A stretch of 64,000 bases of DNA from a virus. How positions within the stretch are numbered: position 1 is the stretch's first letter; every line of letters begins with the position of its first letter. The notes under the pieces were generated by a model, which was not told the origin of the DNA, ran no database searches, and was given only the letters and a program-made list of their open reading frames with translations. A program made the position numbers and the translations under genes. Positions 7,950 through 15,649 of the stretch are shown here, in pieces. The stretch is taken from positions 58,464-122,463 of IMG/VR virus record IMGVR_UViG_3300045012_000066; one strand, 5' to 3'.

Positions 7950-9734
7950 TTTTTCTCTCCTGTAAAAGGCGAATGCGCCTATTTCAACCCTCATGCAAAG
8001 GACTGAAGTAGACACACGGTAGAGGCTAAAATCGAAGCTCTACCCGTGCCCTCTCTCCAAACTCTTATGTTTGGTTGCCCGTCTCACGTTCGCTTGCTTC
8101 GCTAGGTCTGAGGTACTTCGCCGGTCACCATCAAGCTTTCCTGTCCCTGAATCGTCGCGCCCGTCTCTATGGACTCCAGCGCTGCTGCTCGATTCAAAGC
8201 TGCTTGTCTATGCTGCCTCACGGCAGTAGATGACCCGTCCGTTTCGCTCTAACTCTCGTGGATCGGGATACGCGCCATTACAGCGCCTTTGGCCGGTGCA
8301 AACGTTGATTGCCGGTTTCAACTCATTCCGCCCGGTAACTCTGCTGACCCCTTTCTCGCCGCCCCTCGTTAGGGACTGAAAGCTCAAGGACTCCATTTCA
8401 GCTTCGGGCTATGTTGTCAAAGATTCGGTGGTCCATCTGCGCCACTAGCGCCCCCACCATGCCCGCCCCTTGGGGCGAACTCACTAAAACAACTATACAC
8501 AAGAACTCGTCAGTATGCGTACACTTGTACATAATTATTTTCGCCTCTTTATTCAAGCATTTGGAAGGTTTTCCACAGGGTGTGCCGTTGACACCTCATT
8601 ACCGAGTAGGCAAACCCGCCCCCACCTGTATCCATATATGGGGGAAAAGTTCCCACGGTACACCGGGACAGGATTACACTAGGAATGCATTTCAGAACTG
8701 GACTCGCCCCCAAGCCAAACCTTGGGGGTATTTTTTGCCCGCCGCACCTCTCCACGCGCCAGCCCGGATTAAAATCACCCTCTCAGGTACAGGGCGCAAG
8801 GAGTCATGCTTCCGGTAAGCCTAGAGACGCGGTCTCTCCGCGTCGCGGGGGTGCTCCCCGCCCGCCATGCTCCAAGCATTCGCCCGCTTGCCACGCCACG
8901 CGCTACACTGCGCCCGCCATGCCTCCGCCGCCCACCCGCCTACTCAATAGCCCGCCCGTGCGACGCCGCACAGTGCCAAGCTTTCGCTGGATGCAGGAAA
9001 GGCTTTTCGCCTCTTTCGGAGCTTCCTTTTTTTCGCGCCGCGTTTTAAAAAATTCGCGCTTGTCCAAACTGCTTTTCCTGTAGTCCACGCGTGTTCCCTG
9101 TCCCGCCAACTGTCCACCTGTCCGTCCACGCTTCGCCCGCTCAAACCCCTATAAACATTGGCTAAAATCCGATTCTCTAGATTCGGACTCCAGCCCAGCG
9201 CTACCCGCCAGCGCCCGCCCTCGATCCCGCATCTCGCCTGTCCATGTCCTCCTTGGAGGTTGTCCCGGACCCCCTGTGACGCCGTTGGCGTCAACGCCTT
9301 TTCGCCTCTCACCTTGACGCACGTAAACTCGGAGGCGCAGCTTTGGCGCAGAAAAAAAATGGCGGGAATTTTTTGGCGGAGATTTGGATAATTCCATACG
9401 AAAATTTAGCTAGAAAAATCTGTGGATTTCTACTCGCTACAAACGTCTAAGGTTACGGCGAGCTAGGCGCAGCTTAGGCGCAGCTTGTGTGATTCGTGCT
9501 ATTTACGCAGAGTGGGAGGAGTGGTAGGGGTAGTGGTGGGAGTAGTAGTAGAACCGGATACAGGGGTAGCGAGATACTTCGCCGGTCAGTTTTCCCCGAC
9601 TTCCGGGAGGCAGAAAGGGGTGTGTTAGCGACCCGAGAGGTGCTGCGACACCCTGATCTATGGAAACGGGGAAGCGAAAGTTCTCTACTACCCCTACTAC
9701 TACCACTACTCCAAGATGGGCCGGGAGGGCAAGT
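7950..9734. promoter_or_regulatory. long non-coding region between leftward and rightward operons
   Basis: About 1.8 kb with no frame that combines a ribosome site with protein-like composition. Visible elements are a 10-bp bulged hairpin (8015-8048), an inverted repeat GTACA-CT-TGTAC (8519-8530), TTGACA near 8588 without a good -10, CCATATATGG near 8629, an AT-rich stretch (9385-9430) and paired AGGCGCAG boxes. The 14-mer TACTTCGCCGGTCA occurs at 8114 and again at 9575. A purine-rich segment (about 9512-9551) is partly complementary to 9685-9712. It probably holds the divergent early promoters. Confidence 0.55.
9465..9483 (+). promoter_or_regulatory. tandem AGGCGCAG boxes
   Basis: AGGCGCAG at 9465-9472 and 9476-9483, 11 nt apart, each followed by CTT. 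A related pair lies at 9333-9340 and 9344-9351. The same pair recurs upstream of other transcription units (20717 and, inverted, 27938), so it is a probable operator. Confidence 0.5.
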
Positions 9735-10295
9735 ATGAAGCACACGCGGGCGGTGGATCAGAAATACCGGCTGCTGCGCGAAGAGGCGCGGTACAGGATG
9801 TGGGAAGGGAAGCGCCAGATGCAGGCGGTATACGAGGCCGAGATCGACGATCTGGTGAAACAGCGGCAGGCGGAGATCGACGCGTTGCCGGATTCCCCGG
9901 AGCGGGTAAGGAGCGACCCCCATCGCGAGGATCGGACGCAGCGCTATTGCGCGACCTGCGGCGGCGCGTTTCTACTGGCTACGGTCAGGAACGCCAAGCT
10001 GCTTCAGCGCGTGATTCACCTTAGGCGGACGGATACGGACAGCGAGGAAGGCTGGCACTATAAGCTGGCCGCGCTGCGCCACCCGCGCAAGAAGTACTGC
10101 TGCTATCCCTGTCAGGTGGGCCGGGAAGATGGGCACAACGCCCCTTGCTGTTTGCTGTCGGAGTTGGAAGCGGACCTGAAATACTACGAGGTGGTTGAGG
10201 GGATCGAGGTGGATCGTGAAGCGGCTGTGGCGGAGACTGTTTCCAAGCTGGGTGGCGGAGATCAGGCGGGAGAGCCGCCAGCGCACGCTGGATGA
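9735..10295 (+). CDS. zinc-binding hypothetical protein
   Basis: 186 residues from ATG 9735, chosen because CCGGGAGGG lies 7 nt upstream. A frame open from 9660 adds a low-complexity Thr/Pro stretch and lacks a site. A helical, charged N-terminus (residues 1-45) precedes two Cys pairs (YCATCGG and YCCYPC) about 45 residues apart, suggesting a zinc ribbon with a long insertion. First gene of the rightward early operon. Confidence 0.65.
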   Translation: MKHTRAVDQKYRLLREEARYRMWEGKRQMQAVYEAEIDDLVKQRQAEIDALPDSPERVRSDPHREDRTQRYCATCGGAFLLATVRNAKLLQRVIHLRRTDTDSEEGWHYKLAALRHPRKKYCCYPCQVGREDGHNAPCCLLSELEADLKYYEVVEGIEVDREAAVAETVSKLGGGDQAGEPPAHAG

Positions 10296-10416
10296 ATTGA
10301 AGGCGTTTTCCACCCATCAGCCGATTGAGGCCGGGGTGGGCGTGGATGTGGAGCGGGCCTATTGGCTGATGAGGCTGGTGATGCGGCAGGAGTGGGTAAA
10401 GCGGGCGGGACGATGA
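10216..10416 (+). CDS. small basic hypothetical protein, overlaps previous gene
   Basis: Reading from GTG 10216 (GAGG upstream) gives 66 residues, very basic at the N-terminus (VKRLWRRLF) and helical after. It overlaps the 3' end of the previous gene by 80 nt. GTG 10252 is an alternative start. Its stop overlaps the next start (ATGA), as is usual in this operon, which supports translation. Confidence 0.45.
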   Translation: MKRLWRRLFPSWVAEIRRESRQRTLDELKAFSTHQPIEAGVGVDVERAYWLMRLVMRQEWVKRAGR

Positions 10417-10688
10417 CCAACAAGGTGCGTGGCGCGAAACCACGACCGGCTCTTCAACAGGTAGCCAACGATTCTATTACCGACGCCGAGTGGCTGGTGG
10501 CGCTTCTGAAGAATAGCGGCTACTCGCCCTGCCGCGCCATCCACGCGCTGCTGAGCGCCATTGTCGTGATCACCATCGGGCAGAAGCAGGAAGAGATACT
10601 CAGCGAGCCGCTGGATGAACTGGTGGGGCATTTTGCCGCGCTGCGCGAATACGAGATCGAACACGGGCCGAAACAACGAGTGCAATGA
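10413..10688 (+). CDS. hypothetical protein upstream of the repeat array
   Basis: 91 residues from ATG 10413, overlapping the previous stop as ATGA. Helical throughout, with a hydrophobic helix (AIHALLSAIVVITIG) near residues 40-55 and an acidic C-terminus. It is the last gene before the alternating repeat array, 29 nt away. It shows no Nop-domain signature that I can recognise. Confidence 0.6.
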   Translation: MTNKVRGAKPRPALQQVANDSITDAEWLVALLKNSGYSPCRAIHALLSAIVVITIGQKQEEILSEPLDELVGHFAALREYEIEHGPKQRVQ

Positions 10689-10717
10689 TGGAAATGCTTG
10701 ACAGCCATAAATACAGC

Positions 10718-11178
10718 GAGTGCCAAAACAAGAGAGTGAACCATCCGGTGTGAGAGTACCAAAGATATGGAGTGAACCAATCGTTGTGAGAGTACCGGAG
10801 AACGTGAGTGAACCAAAATAGAAGCGAGTACCAGAGGTCTTGAGTGAACCAAAGAAAGAGAGCGTGCCACTAAGTATGCGTGAACCAACTCCAGCAAGAG
10901 TGCCAAGGCGGGGGAGTGAACCGATAAGCATGAGCGTACCAAGAACCGGGAGTGAACCAGAATACTTGCGAGTGCCAAAGGGTTTGAGTGAACCACGGTA
11001 GATGCGAGCACCAGTAAAGTGGAGTGAGCCAAGTCAAGTGTGAGCACCAACTGCTCAAGAGCGAACCAGATCAGGAGCGAGTGCCAATTTAAGTGTGTGA
11101 ACCATCCGTGTTGTGAGTGCCACGGTAGTGGAGTGAACCCAGTAAGAGATGAGAGTGCCAAGGATAGCGAGTGAACCA
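10718..11178 (+). repeat. TIGR-like array: alternating dual repeats with 36-nt period
   Basis: Thirteen copies of repeat B (GAGTRCCA, 8 nt) alternate with thirteen copies of repeat A (GAGTGAACCA, 10 nt). B starts at 10718, then every 36 nt to 11042, then 11079, 11115 and 11153. A starts at 10734, then every 36 nt to 11022, then 11059, 11095, 11131 and 11169. Seven A copies are exact and six differ by one base. Spacers are 8 nt after B (9 once) and 10 nt after A (12 once), and all appear different. An alternating two-repeat, two-spacer unit of 36 nt is the published hallmark of TIGR arrays, whose tigRNAs are 36 nt with two spacers and bind Nop-domain Tas proteins. The strand transcribed is inferred from the flanking rightward operon. 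TTGACA (10698-10703) lies just upstream, without an obvious -10. Confidence 0.85.
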
Positions 11179-11181
11179 ATG

Positions 11182-11703
11182 ATGAAGTGCCTGAAGTGTG
11201 GACATGAGTGGGAGCCGAAGGTGGAACAGCCAGCGCGGTGTCCCAACTGCAAGACGGCGACCTACATGTTTCCTCCGGGCGTGGGCTTCGGCAGGGCCGT
11301 GCCCCGCGTCAGCGAAGGGGATCAGGGCGTCTACAACCCGCGTAGGGTGATCGCGGAGCCGAGCTTCGATCCCGATCCGAATTTTTTTCACGGCCCTCCA
11401 AATGAGGCGGTCAGCGTGCGCGAGCGGCTGGCGCAGGGCAAGACCGCCTACCCTATCGAAGAGGGCGAGGCCCTGTTCGCGCTCGACGAAAGCAAAGAGC
11501 CGGATATGGATGAACTCCGGAAAATTGCTTTAGGTGAGTTGGACCCCACCGGCTACAAGCGCCCGCCTATGAGAGAGCCGCCTGTCGGGATGTGCGAATA
11601 CCGCGAGCTTGACCCGGAGTCGAATGAGTGGGTCTACTGTTCGCTGCCGGTGCATGATCCCAAGAAGCAGCGCCATGTGCCGGGACGGAGGGAAAGCGCA
11701 TGA
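11182..11703 (+). CDS. zinc-ribbon protein directly after the array
   Basis: 173 residues from ATG 11182 (ATG 11179 is directly adjacent). An N-terminal zinc ribbon, CLKCGHEW...CPNCK (residues 3-24), is followed by a Pro/Gly-rich middle, an acidic helix and a C-terminal Cys/His segment (CEYREL...CSLPVHD). The final A repeat of the array (11169-11178) ends at the base before the start, so the gene's leader is array sequence. It overlaps the next gene by 4 nt. Function unknown. Confidence 0.7.
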   Translation: MKCLKCGHEWEPKVEQPARCPNCKTATYMFPPGVGFGRAVPRVSEGDQGVYNPRRVIAEPSFDPDPNFFHGPPNEAVSVRERLAQGKTAYPIEEGEALFALDESKEPDMDELRKIALGELDPTGYKRPPMREPPVGMCEYRELDPESNEWVYCSLPVHDPKKQRHVPGRRESA

Positions 11704-12176
11704 GCCGTCAGAAAGCTCTGTGGCGCTGCTGGTTCTGCGGCGTAAAGCTGGTTGACCCGAAGTCCTTATTGATCCCTGATCCGAGTGGTATCGGGGACGC
11801 GGATCATCCGCACTACCTTGATCCAAAGCGCCTCCCCTATCAACGCTGCCACACCAAGCGCGAAGGACTGCTGGCCTGCCTCTCCTGCGCTCTCCGTAAA
11901 AATAAAAGAACGGTAGAAGAGTTCCGCGCCATGCTGAATAGCCACACGCCACAGGGCCTGCTGCGGCACACAGTGGAACGGCTGCACGCAGAACTAGCCA
12001 AGGCGGATATCAGCGATCCGGAGACCTGCGAGATGGTGGCCGATATACAGGATCACCTGCGCTCACTGGAAGCCAGATTCTCACCTCTGCCAACGATTCG
12101 CTTCTACGGTGAGGCCGGTGACGCTCCGGTGTACGTCAATGCGCGTCACCGCAAGCGCGGAAGGGAAAGCGTATGA
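11700..12176 (+). CDS. HNH-like zinc protein
   Basis: 158 residues. WRCWFCG (8-14) provides a first Cys pair. DADHPHYLDP (residues 33-42) supplies a DH motif, and LLACLSCALRKNKRTVEEFRA a second Cys pair followed by the K-x3-RTVEEFR tail common in HNH endonucleases. The core therefore looks like a treble-clef HNH fold. The Asn position is unclear, so activity is uncertain. It lies two genes past the array. Confidence 0.55.
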   Translation: MSRQKALWRCWFCGVKLVDPKSLLIPDPSGIGDADHPHYLDPKRLPYQRCHTKREGLLACLSCALRKNKRTVEEFRAMLNSHTPQGLLRHTVERLHAELAKADISDPETCEMVADIQDHLRSLEARFSPLPTIRFYGEAGDAPVYVNARHRKRGRESV

Positions 12177-12451
12177 AACTCTTCGGCTGGTTCCGCAGGC
12201 AAACACTGATCGTGATGCGTACTGAAGATATGGTGCTGGTCCACCCGGAGACAGACTTCTCGTACCGCTGTTCGGCGTGCGCTTCTGAGGTCGGCATCTA
12301 TCCCTCCGGGCAGGCGCTGATCCGCCAGCTTGGCACCAAAAGGCTGCGCATCGTCTGCAACCGCTGTGTGGATGCGGGCAAGGTGTCGCGAGCGCAGTTG
12401 GCCCCCGGCGCGATGGCCGAGGTCGGCCAGTCGGTCAGGAGAGAACCATGA
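12173..12451 (+). CDS. zinc-ribbon small protein
   Basis: 92 residues. A beta-rich N-terminus is followed by two Cys pairs (CSAC and CNRC) about 30 residues apart. Its start overlaps the previous stop by 4 nt. Function unknown. Confidence 0.65.
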   Translation: MKLFGWFRRQTLIVMRTEDMVLVHPETDFSYRCSACASEVGIYPSGQALIRQLGTKRLRIVCNRCVDAGKVSRAQLAPGAMAEVGQSVRREP

Positions 12452-12717
12452 GCGATTTTATTCGCGTCTACGGGATGAAGATGAGCCACATCGGCACCTG
12501 CGCGAAGTGTGCGAAGTCGCGGGAAAAAGGGAACCACAGCCAGTGCGACCGCTGGCCGGGAATCAACTCCATGCGCTTCGGCTTTCACTACGTGGCCAAC
12601 TCCAAGGAAACCACCCTCGCCGAATTAAAGCGCGTGGTCGAAGCCATCTGCGCAGGCGACAGCGATCAGACTCCGGTGCAGTTCGAGATACGTATCCGCC
12701 AGAGGCTCAATCCATGA
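12448..12717 (+). CDS. hypothetical small Cys-containing protein
   Basis: 89 residues with CAKC and a later Cys near residue 33. A hydrophobic middle (MRFGFHYV) is followed by a helix (TLAELKRVVEAI). ATGA overlaps on both sides show translational coupling. Not recognised. Confidence 0.6.
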   Translation: MSDFIRVYGMKMSHIGTCAKCAKSREKGNHSQCDRWPGINSMRFGFHYVANSKETTLAELKRVVEAICAGDSDQTPVQFEIRIRQRLNP

Positions 12718-13067
12718 CCTTCCCTGATATCTCCCGCGAGGCGTGGGACGCGGCTATGATCGTCGATGATGTCATCGACCACTTCTTCAGAGACCACGAT
12801 CTCACCCGCAGCGAAGGCGTCACCCGGATTCCCGTGGTCATTGCCAAGCTGGTGCAGACCACCATCGATAGAGCCGAGGTCAACTGGGAGTTGGGCAAGC
12901 TGAAGGAGTCGGATGAGGCGCTGGTGATGTACATCATGCGCCACTTCGATGATATCGAGCATGACCCTGTCACCCTGCGTAACCGGGCGGCGGCGGCGCT
13001 CCACGACTATCACGAACATCAGCGCAGGGAGGCACAGAGTGGAACCCGACCCTCTGGAGAAAATTAA
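12714..13067 (+). CDS. hypothetical helical protein
   Basis: 117 residues from ATG 12714 (ATGA overlap). Helical, with acidic patches (AMIVDDVIDHFFRDHD). The longer in-frame ORF from 12330 would run across two other genes and is rejected. No family recognised. Confidence 0.65.
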   Translation: MTFPDISREAWDAAMIVDDVIDHFFRDHDLTRSEGVTRIPVVIAKLVQTTIDRAEVNWELGKLKESDEALVMYIMRHFDDIEHDPVTLRNRAAAALHDYHEHQRREAQSGTRPSGEN

Positions 13068-13072
13068 AAACC

Positions 13073-13510
13073 ATGCCCAAGATTGCCGCACCTCTCGCCC
13101 TCGTCGCCAAAGGCTTACACTGCGACTGCTGTCACGCGCCCGATCCCCAGTACGACTACGACACCAGCAACAATATCGTGCTCGAAGCGTGGGTCGAGTC
13201 CGGCCCCCGGCTCGCGCCGCCGCTCATCCTCGACCGCTGGTGGGTGGTCTGCGGCGACTGCGAAGCCCTGATTCGCGACAGGAACTTTACCGGGCTGCTG
13301 GAGCGCGTGCTCGCGGTCCACGAAGAGCGCGATGGCAAACACTCCGAGGCCGACACCTTGGACCGGCGCAGGATGTTCACCCATCTCTACCGGGCGTTGG
13401 CCGAAACCGGCATGAAGCCCTGCTTCATCTGCGACGCCTGTAAGTCGGTCAGCTACCATCCGGAGGATCGCAGGCATCGCTATTGCGGAAAGTGTCATGA
13501 GTTTCGCTGA
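13073..13510 (+). CDS. zinc-binding hypothetical protein
   Basis: 145 residues with four Cys pairs: CDCC (17-20), CGDC (near 60), CFICDAC (near 118) and CGKC (near 139). It looks like two zinc ribbons flanking a helical core. It lies in the early operon. Confidence 0.65.
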   Translation: MPKIAAPLALVAKGLHCDCCHAPDPQYDYDTSNNIVLEAWVESGPRLAPPLILDRWWVVCGDCEALIRDRNFTGLLERVLAVHEERDGKHSEADTLDRRRMFTHLYRALAETGMKPCFICDACKSVSYHPEDRRHRYCGKCHEFR

Positions 13511-13519
13511 GGAGGCGCG

Positions 13520-13672
13520 ATGACGGAAAGCATCAGTGTAGACCGAAGCTCATGGGAGCGCTGGAAGGAACGCGCTGAAGCCTGTGGCCTGCCCGACATC
13601 CTCTCGAATACCGCCCTGATGGTGCTGTGGCTGCTGCTGGGCGAGAACTGCTGGAGACGCCATGACCCATGA
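13520..13672 (+). CDS. hypothetical 50-residue protein
   Basis: Begins MTESISVDRSSWERWKERAE behind GAGGAGGCG and contains a hydrophobic Leu-rich stretch (TALMVLWLLLGE), possibly one membrane segment. It overlaps the start of the nuclease gene by 11 nt. Confidence 0.6.
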   Translation: MTESISVDRSSWERWKERAEACGLPDILSNTALMVLWLLLGENCWRRHDP

Positions 13673-14171
13673 CGAGCTACGCGCCAAGGCCATGAGCGTG
13701 CTGCGCCGCCCGCCCGTCACGTGGACACGCACCGGCAAGTGGAAGGAGCGCAGAGCGGGCTTTGCCTGCGGCGTGATCCTCTCGGAGTTGGCGTCGGTGG
13801 CAGGCGACATCCCGGACGCCATCGGCTGGAGCTACGGCCACTCGGTGCTGATCGAGTGCAAGGTATCCCGCAGCGACTTCTTCCGCGACGCCAAGAAGCC
13901 ACAGCGCCAGAACGGCTCAGGCGCGGGCGAGCGGCGCTTCTATATGGTGCCCAAGGGGCTGATCGAACAGGCCGATTTGCCGCAAGGCTGGGGGCTGCTG
14001 GAGGTGGATGGCCGGGAAGTGATGGAGGTCGTACCCGCACCCCGTCGTACGCTCGATCTGGCTGCGCACGTTCAGGAAAAGCTGATGCTGCTCTCCACCA
14101 TCCGGCGCATCCGTACACGGGAGTTTTTAATTATCCAGCGCGAGGACGGCGGGGAAGGCGTGGTCGCATGA
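13662..14171 (+). CDS. MmcB-like PD-(D/E)XK nuclease
   Basis: 169 residues. IPDAIGW (Asp52) followed by SVLIECKVSRSDFFRDAKK (Glu65, Lys67) forms the core of a PD-(D/E)XK nuclease. The ECKVSxxDFxxDxK wording is characteristic of the MmcB family of putative DNA-repair endonucleases. The inferred role is phage DNA repair, recombination or host DNA processing. It overlaps small genes on both sides. Confidence 0.7.
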   Translation: MTHDELRAKAMSVLRRPPVTWTRTGKWKERRAGFACGVILSELASVAGDIPDAIGWSYGHSVLIECKVSRSDFFRDAKKPQRQNGSGAGERRFYMVPKGLIEQADLPQGWGLLEVDGREVMEVVPAPRRTLDLAAHVQEKLMLLSTIRRIRTREFLIIQREDGGEGVVA

Positions 14172-14197
14172 AAAGCTCTTTAGGAGACAAGGCATAA
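14168..14197 (+). CDS. possible 9-residue leader peptide MKSSLGDKA
   Basis: ATG 14168 overlaps the previous stop (ATGA) and the TAA overlaps the next start (TAATG). A near-copy, MKTSLGEKNGEAA, occurs at 34453, also fused to a gene start. The recurrence suggests either a translated coupling peptide or an unusual conserved ribosome-binding segment. Confidence 0.35.
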   Translation: MKSSLGDKA

Positions 14198-14718
14198 TGG
14201 CGCTTGAAGTGGAAATGGAACGCGGTTGGGAATGGCTGGAAGATGCGGCGCACGATCTGCGCCTGACCGGCAGCATAGCGATGAAGTTCATCGTGGAAAA
14301 TGAGCGCAGTGTCGTCATCATGCTCGTGCCCGAGTCGGAGGTCATCAACGATCCCGATCTGAAAACCTCAGTCGCCCAAAAGGTGCGCACGCTGGTGGAC
14401 TCGATGGACGCGCATACCGTCTACCATCTCTCCGATGCTTGGACGAGTACGGTGAATAACGCCAGCCAGAGGCCGGAGTTAATCCGCAAGATTGAGGAGC
14501 TAGGCATTCGCTGCGCCTCTGATCTGGGCCTGATTGAGCGCCGTGAAGCCCTGATGTGCTCGATCAGCACCCGTAGCGGCGAAGGTGCGACGCTGCGCTG
14601 GTTCTATCGCCGCGATGGGAAACAGATCACCATGGAAGAACGCGACCGTCCCGGCGGGGCCATGAAAGGCAGATTCTCCCACCTGTTCGACAAGGGGTCT
14701 GACCATGATCGGCGATGA
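14197..14718 (+). CDS. hypothetical protein
   Basis: 173 residues beginning MALEVEMERGWEWLEDAAHD. Mixed alpha/beta, with a basic C-terminus. No motif recognised. It overlaps the following short gene by 14 nt. Confidence 0.65.
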   Translation: MALEVEMERGWEWLEDAAHDLRLTGSIAMKFIVENERSVVIMLVPESEVINDPDLKTSVAQKVRTLVDSMDAHTVYHLSDAWTSTVNNASQRPELIRKIEELGIRCASDLGLIERREALMCSISTRSGEGATLRWFYRRDGKQITMEERDRPGGAMKGRFSHLFDKGSDHDRR

Positions 14719-14812
14719 CTGGTTCGTACAGGCGATTGCTGCTGCCATCGCGTTAGGGCTGATCTTCTGGCTGCTCGAACGGCGCGAGCGCAGACGCAGG
14801 CAAGGGAAGTAA
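14705..14812 (+). CDS. 35-residue single-pass membrane peptide
   Basis: MIGDDWFVQAIAAAIALGLI then FWLLERRERRRRQGK: one transmembrane helix with a strongly basic inner tail. It is the last gene before a long non-coding stretch. It may be a small regulator of membrane processes, or a Rz/holin-like accessory; function unproven. Confidence 0.5.
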   Translation: MIGDDWFVQAIAAAIALGLIFWLLERRERRRRQGK

Positions 14813-15311
14813 GTCTGCTAATAGGTGTGCCTACCTTAGTAATCTAAGTCAATCAGGGTATTTACTGTATTCCGGTGTAGATGGAAATTAATTTCCTTGG
14901 AGTAATGCTCCAAGCATCTTCTCACCGATACGCATCTCTTAAAATCCATCGCAACTCTCGCGGATTTTAAATCTCATCAAAACACTGCAAACGGTAACAA
15001 CCGAACTCTGCATCTGTAACTGCTCTGGTAACTAACAGATCAGGCGCGAAGTCTCACATGCGAGGCGCAGCTTCTGAATCACACGATGCGTGCGAAGTTG
15101 AAAAATATTTGCCCTGCCTGTGCAAAACCATGTGGAAGGGTCTTGACTCAGGAGGATGAGGAAGAGGAATATCACCAAAGTCAGTTTCTAATCTCATCGT
15201 GAAGCAAAGGGCCCTATGTACCGCCGATCAAGTTGAACCCGCCGATGAGTTGTTAGTCCCGAGCAAAAAGATAGGTCAGAGCCAGCTTGGCAAAAAGTTG
15301 GGAGGCTAAAA
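14813..15311 (+). promoter_or_regulatory. regulatory intergenic region with hairpins and promoter candidate
   Basis: About 500 nt without a gene. It holds the palindrome GGAAATTAATTTCC, the 7-bp hairpin CTTGGAG-TAATG-CTCCAAG, a second stem AAAATCC...GGATTTT, an AGGCGCAG box (15063-15070) with a related AGGCGCGA at 15042, and a promoter candidate TTGACT-N18-GAATAT starting near 15142. It is probably the terminator of one operon and the promoter of the next. Confidence 0.5.
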
Positions 15312-15518
15312 GTGTCGGAGCAATTAAGAAAACCCGTGAAGCCAGTGAGGCCGCGCAACCACTGCAACCGTTGCGGGCTGAACTGGACGCAGCGCAAGCC
15401 CGAGGACGGGAAACCACGCGAATGCCCAGAGTGCCACAAGCGCAACTGGAGCGATCCGCCCGACGAGCACCCCAATCCCAATCAAGAAGCGGCACCGCAG
15501 GCTCGCATGAGCGCGTAA
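15312..15518 (+). CDS. zinc-ribbon small protein (GTG start)
   Basis: 68 residues from GTG 15312 with GGGAGG 8 nt upstream. CNRCGLNW and CPECHKRN form a zinc ribbon in a basic, Pro-rich protein. First gene after the 500-nt regulatory gap. Confidence 0.6.
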   Translation: MSEQLRKPVKPVRPRNHCNRCGLNWTQRKPEDGKPRECPECHKRNWSDPPDEHPNPNQEAAPQARMSA

Positions 15519-15568
15519 CCTGCCGTAGCACCTCTGTTAACTGTGTTTACTTCCGGGAGAGTAAGTCA

Positions 15569-15649
15569 GTGGCCGAGTTATTCGTAATTACGCGGAGCAA
15601 CAAACAACCTTACCGGTTGCACCCGAGGTACGGCCATGCGCAGCCTTGA
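15569..15649 (+). CDS. possible 26-residue peptide
   Basis: GTG 15569 follows CCGGGAGAG and a GTTTACTTCC leader like those of other genes here. It encodes VAELFVITRSNKQPYRLHPR plus six residues. It is too short for certainty; the leader is the only support. Confidence 0.3.
   Translation: MAELFVITRSNKQPYRLHPRYGHAQP

Noticed and set aside
8208-8396. 62-codon minus-strand ORF
   Set aside because: No ribosome site, atypical composition, and overlaps the leader region of the leftward operon.
10718-11178. CRISPR array
   Set aside because: Repeats are 8-10 nt and of two alternating kinds, spacers only 8-12 nt; CRISPR repeats are 23-47 nt with one kind and spacers about 30 nt.
10718-11178. Replication iterons
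   Set aside because: Iterons are normally longer, of one kind and fewer. Twenty-six alternating short repeats with strictly set spacing but random spacers fit a guide array better. Not fully excluded.
10359-11179. Reverse-strand ORFs of 190-219 codons with hexapeptide or 12-residue repeats (GSLxxxGTLxxx, VHSxxxLALxxx)
   Set aside because: The 18/36-nt repeat has no stop on that strand, so several reverse frames stay open. The 37- and 38-nt units shift the frame, and no ribosome site or codon preference supports translation.
12330-13067. 245-codon frame starting at 12330
   Set aside because: Only the part from ATG 12714 is gene-like; the upstream part is the shadow of two zinc-ribbon genes.
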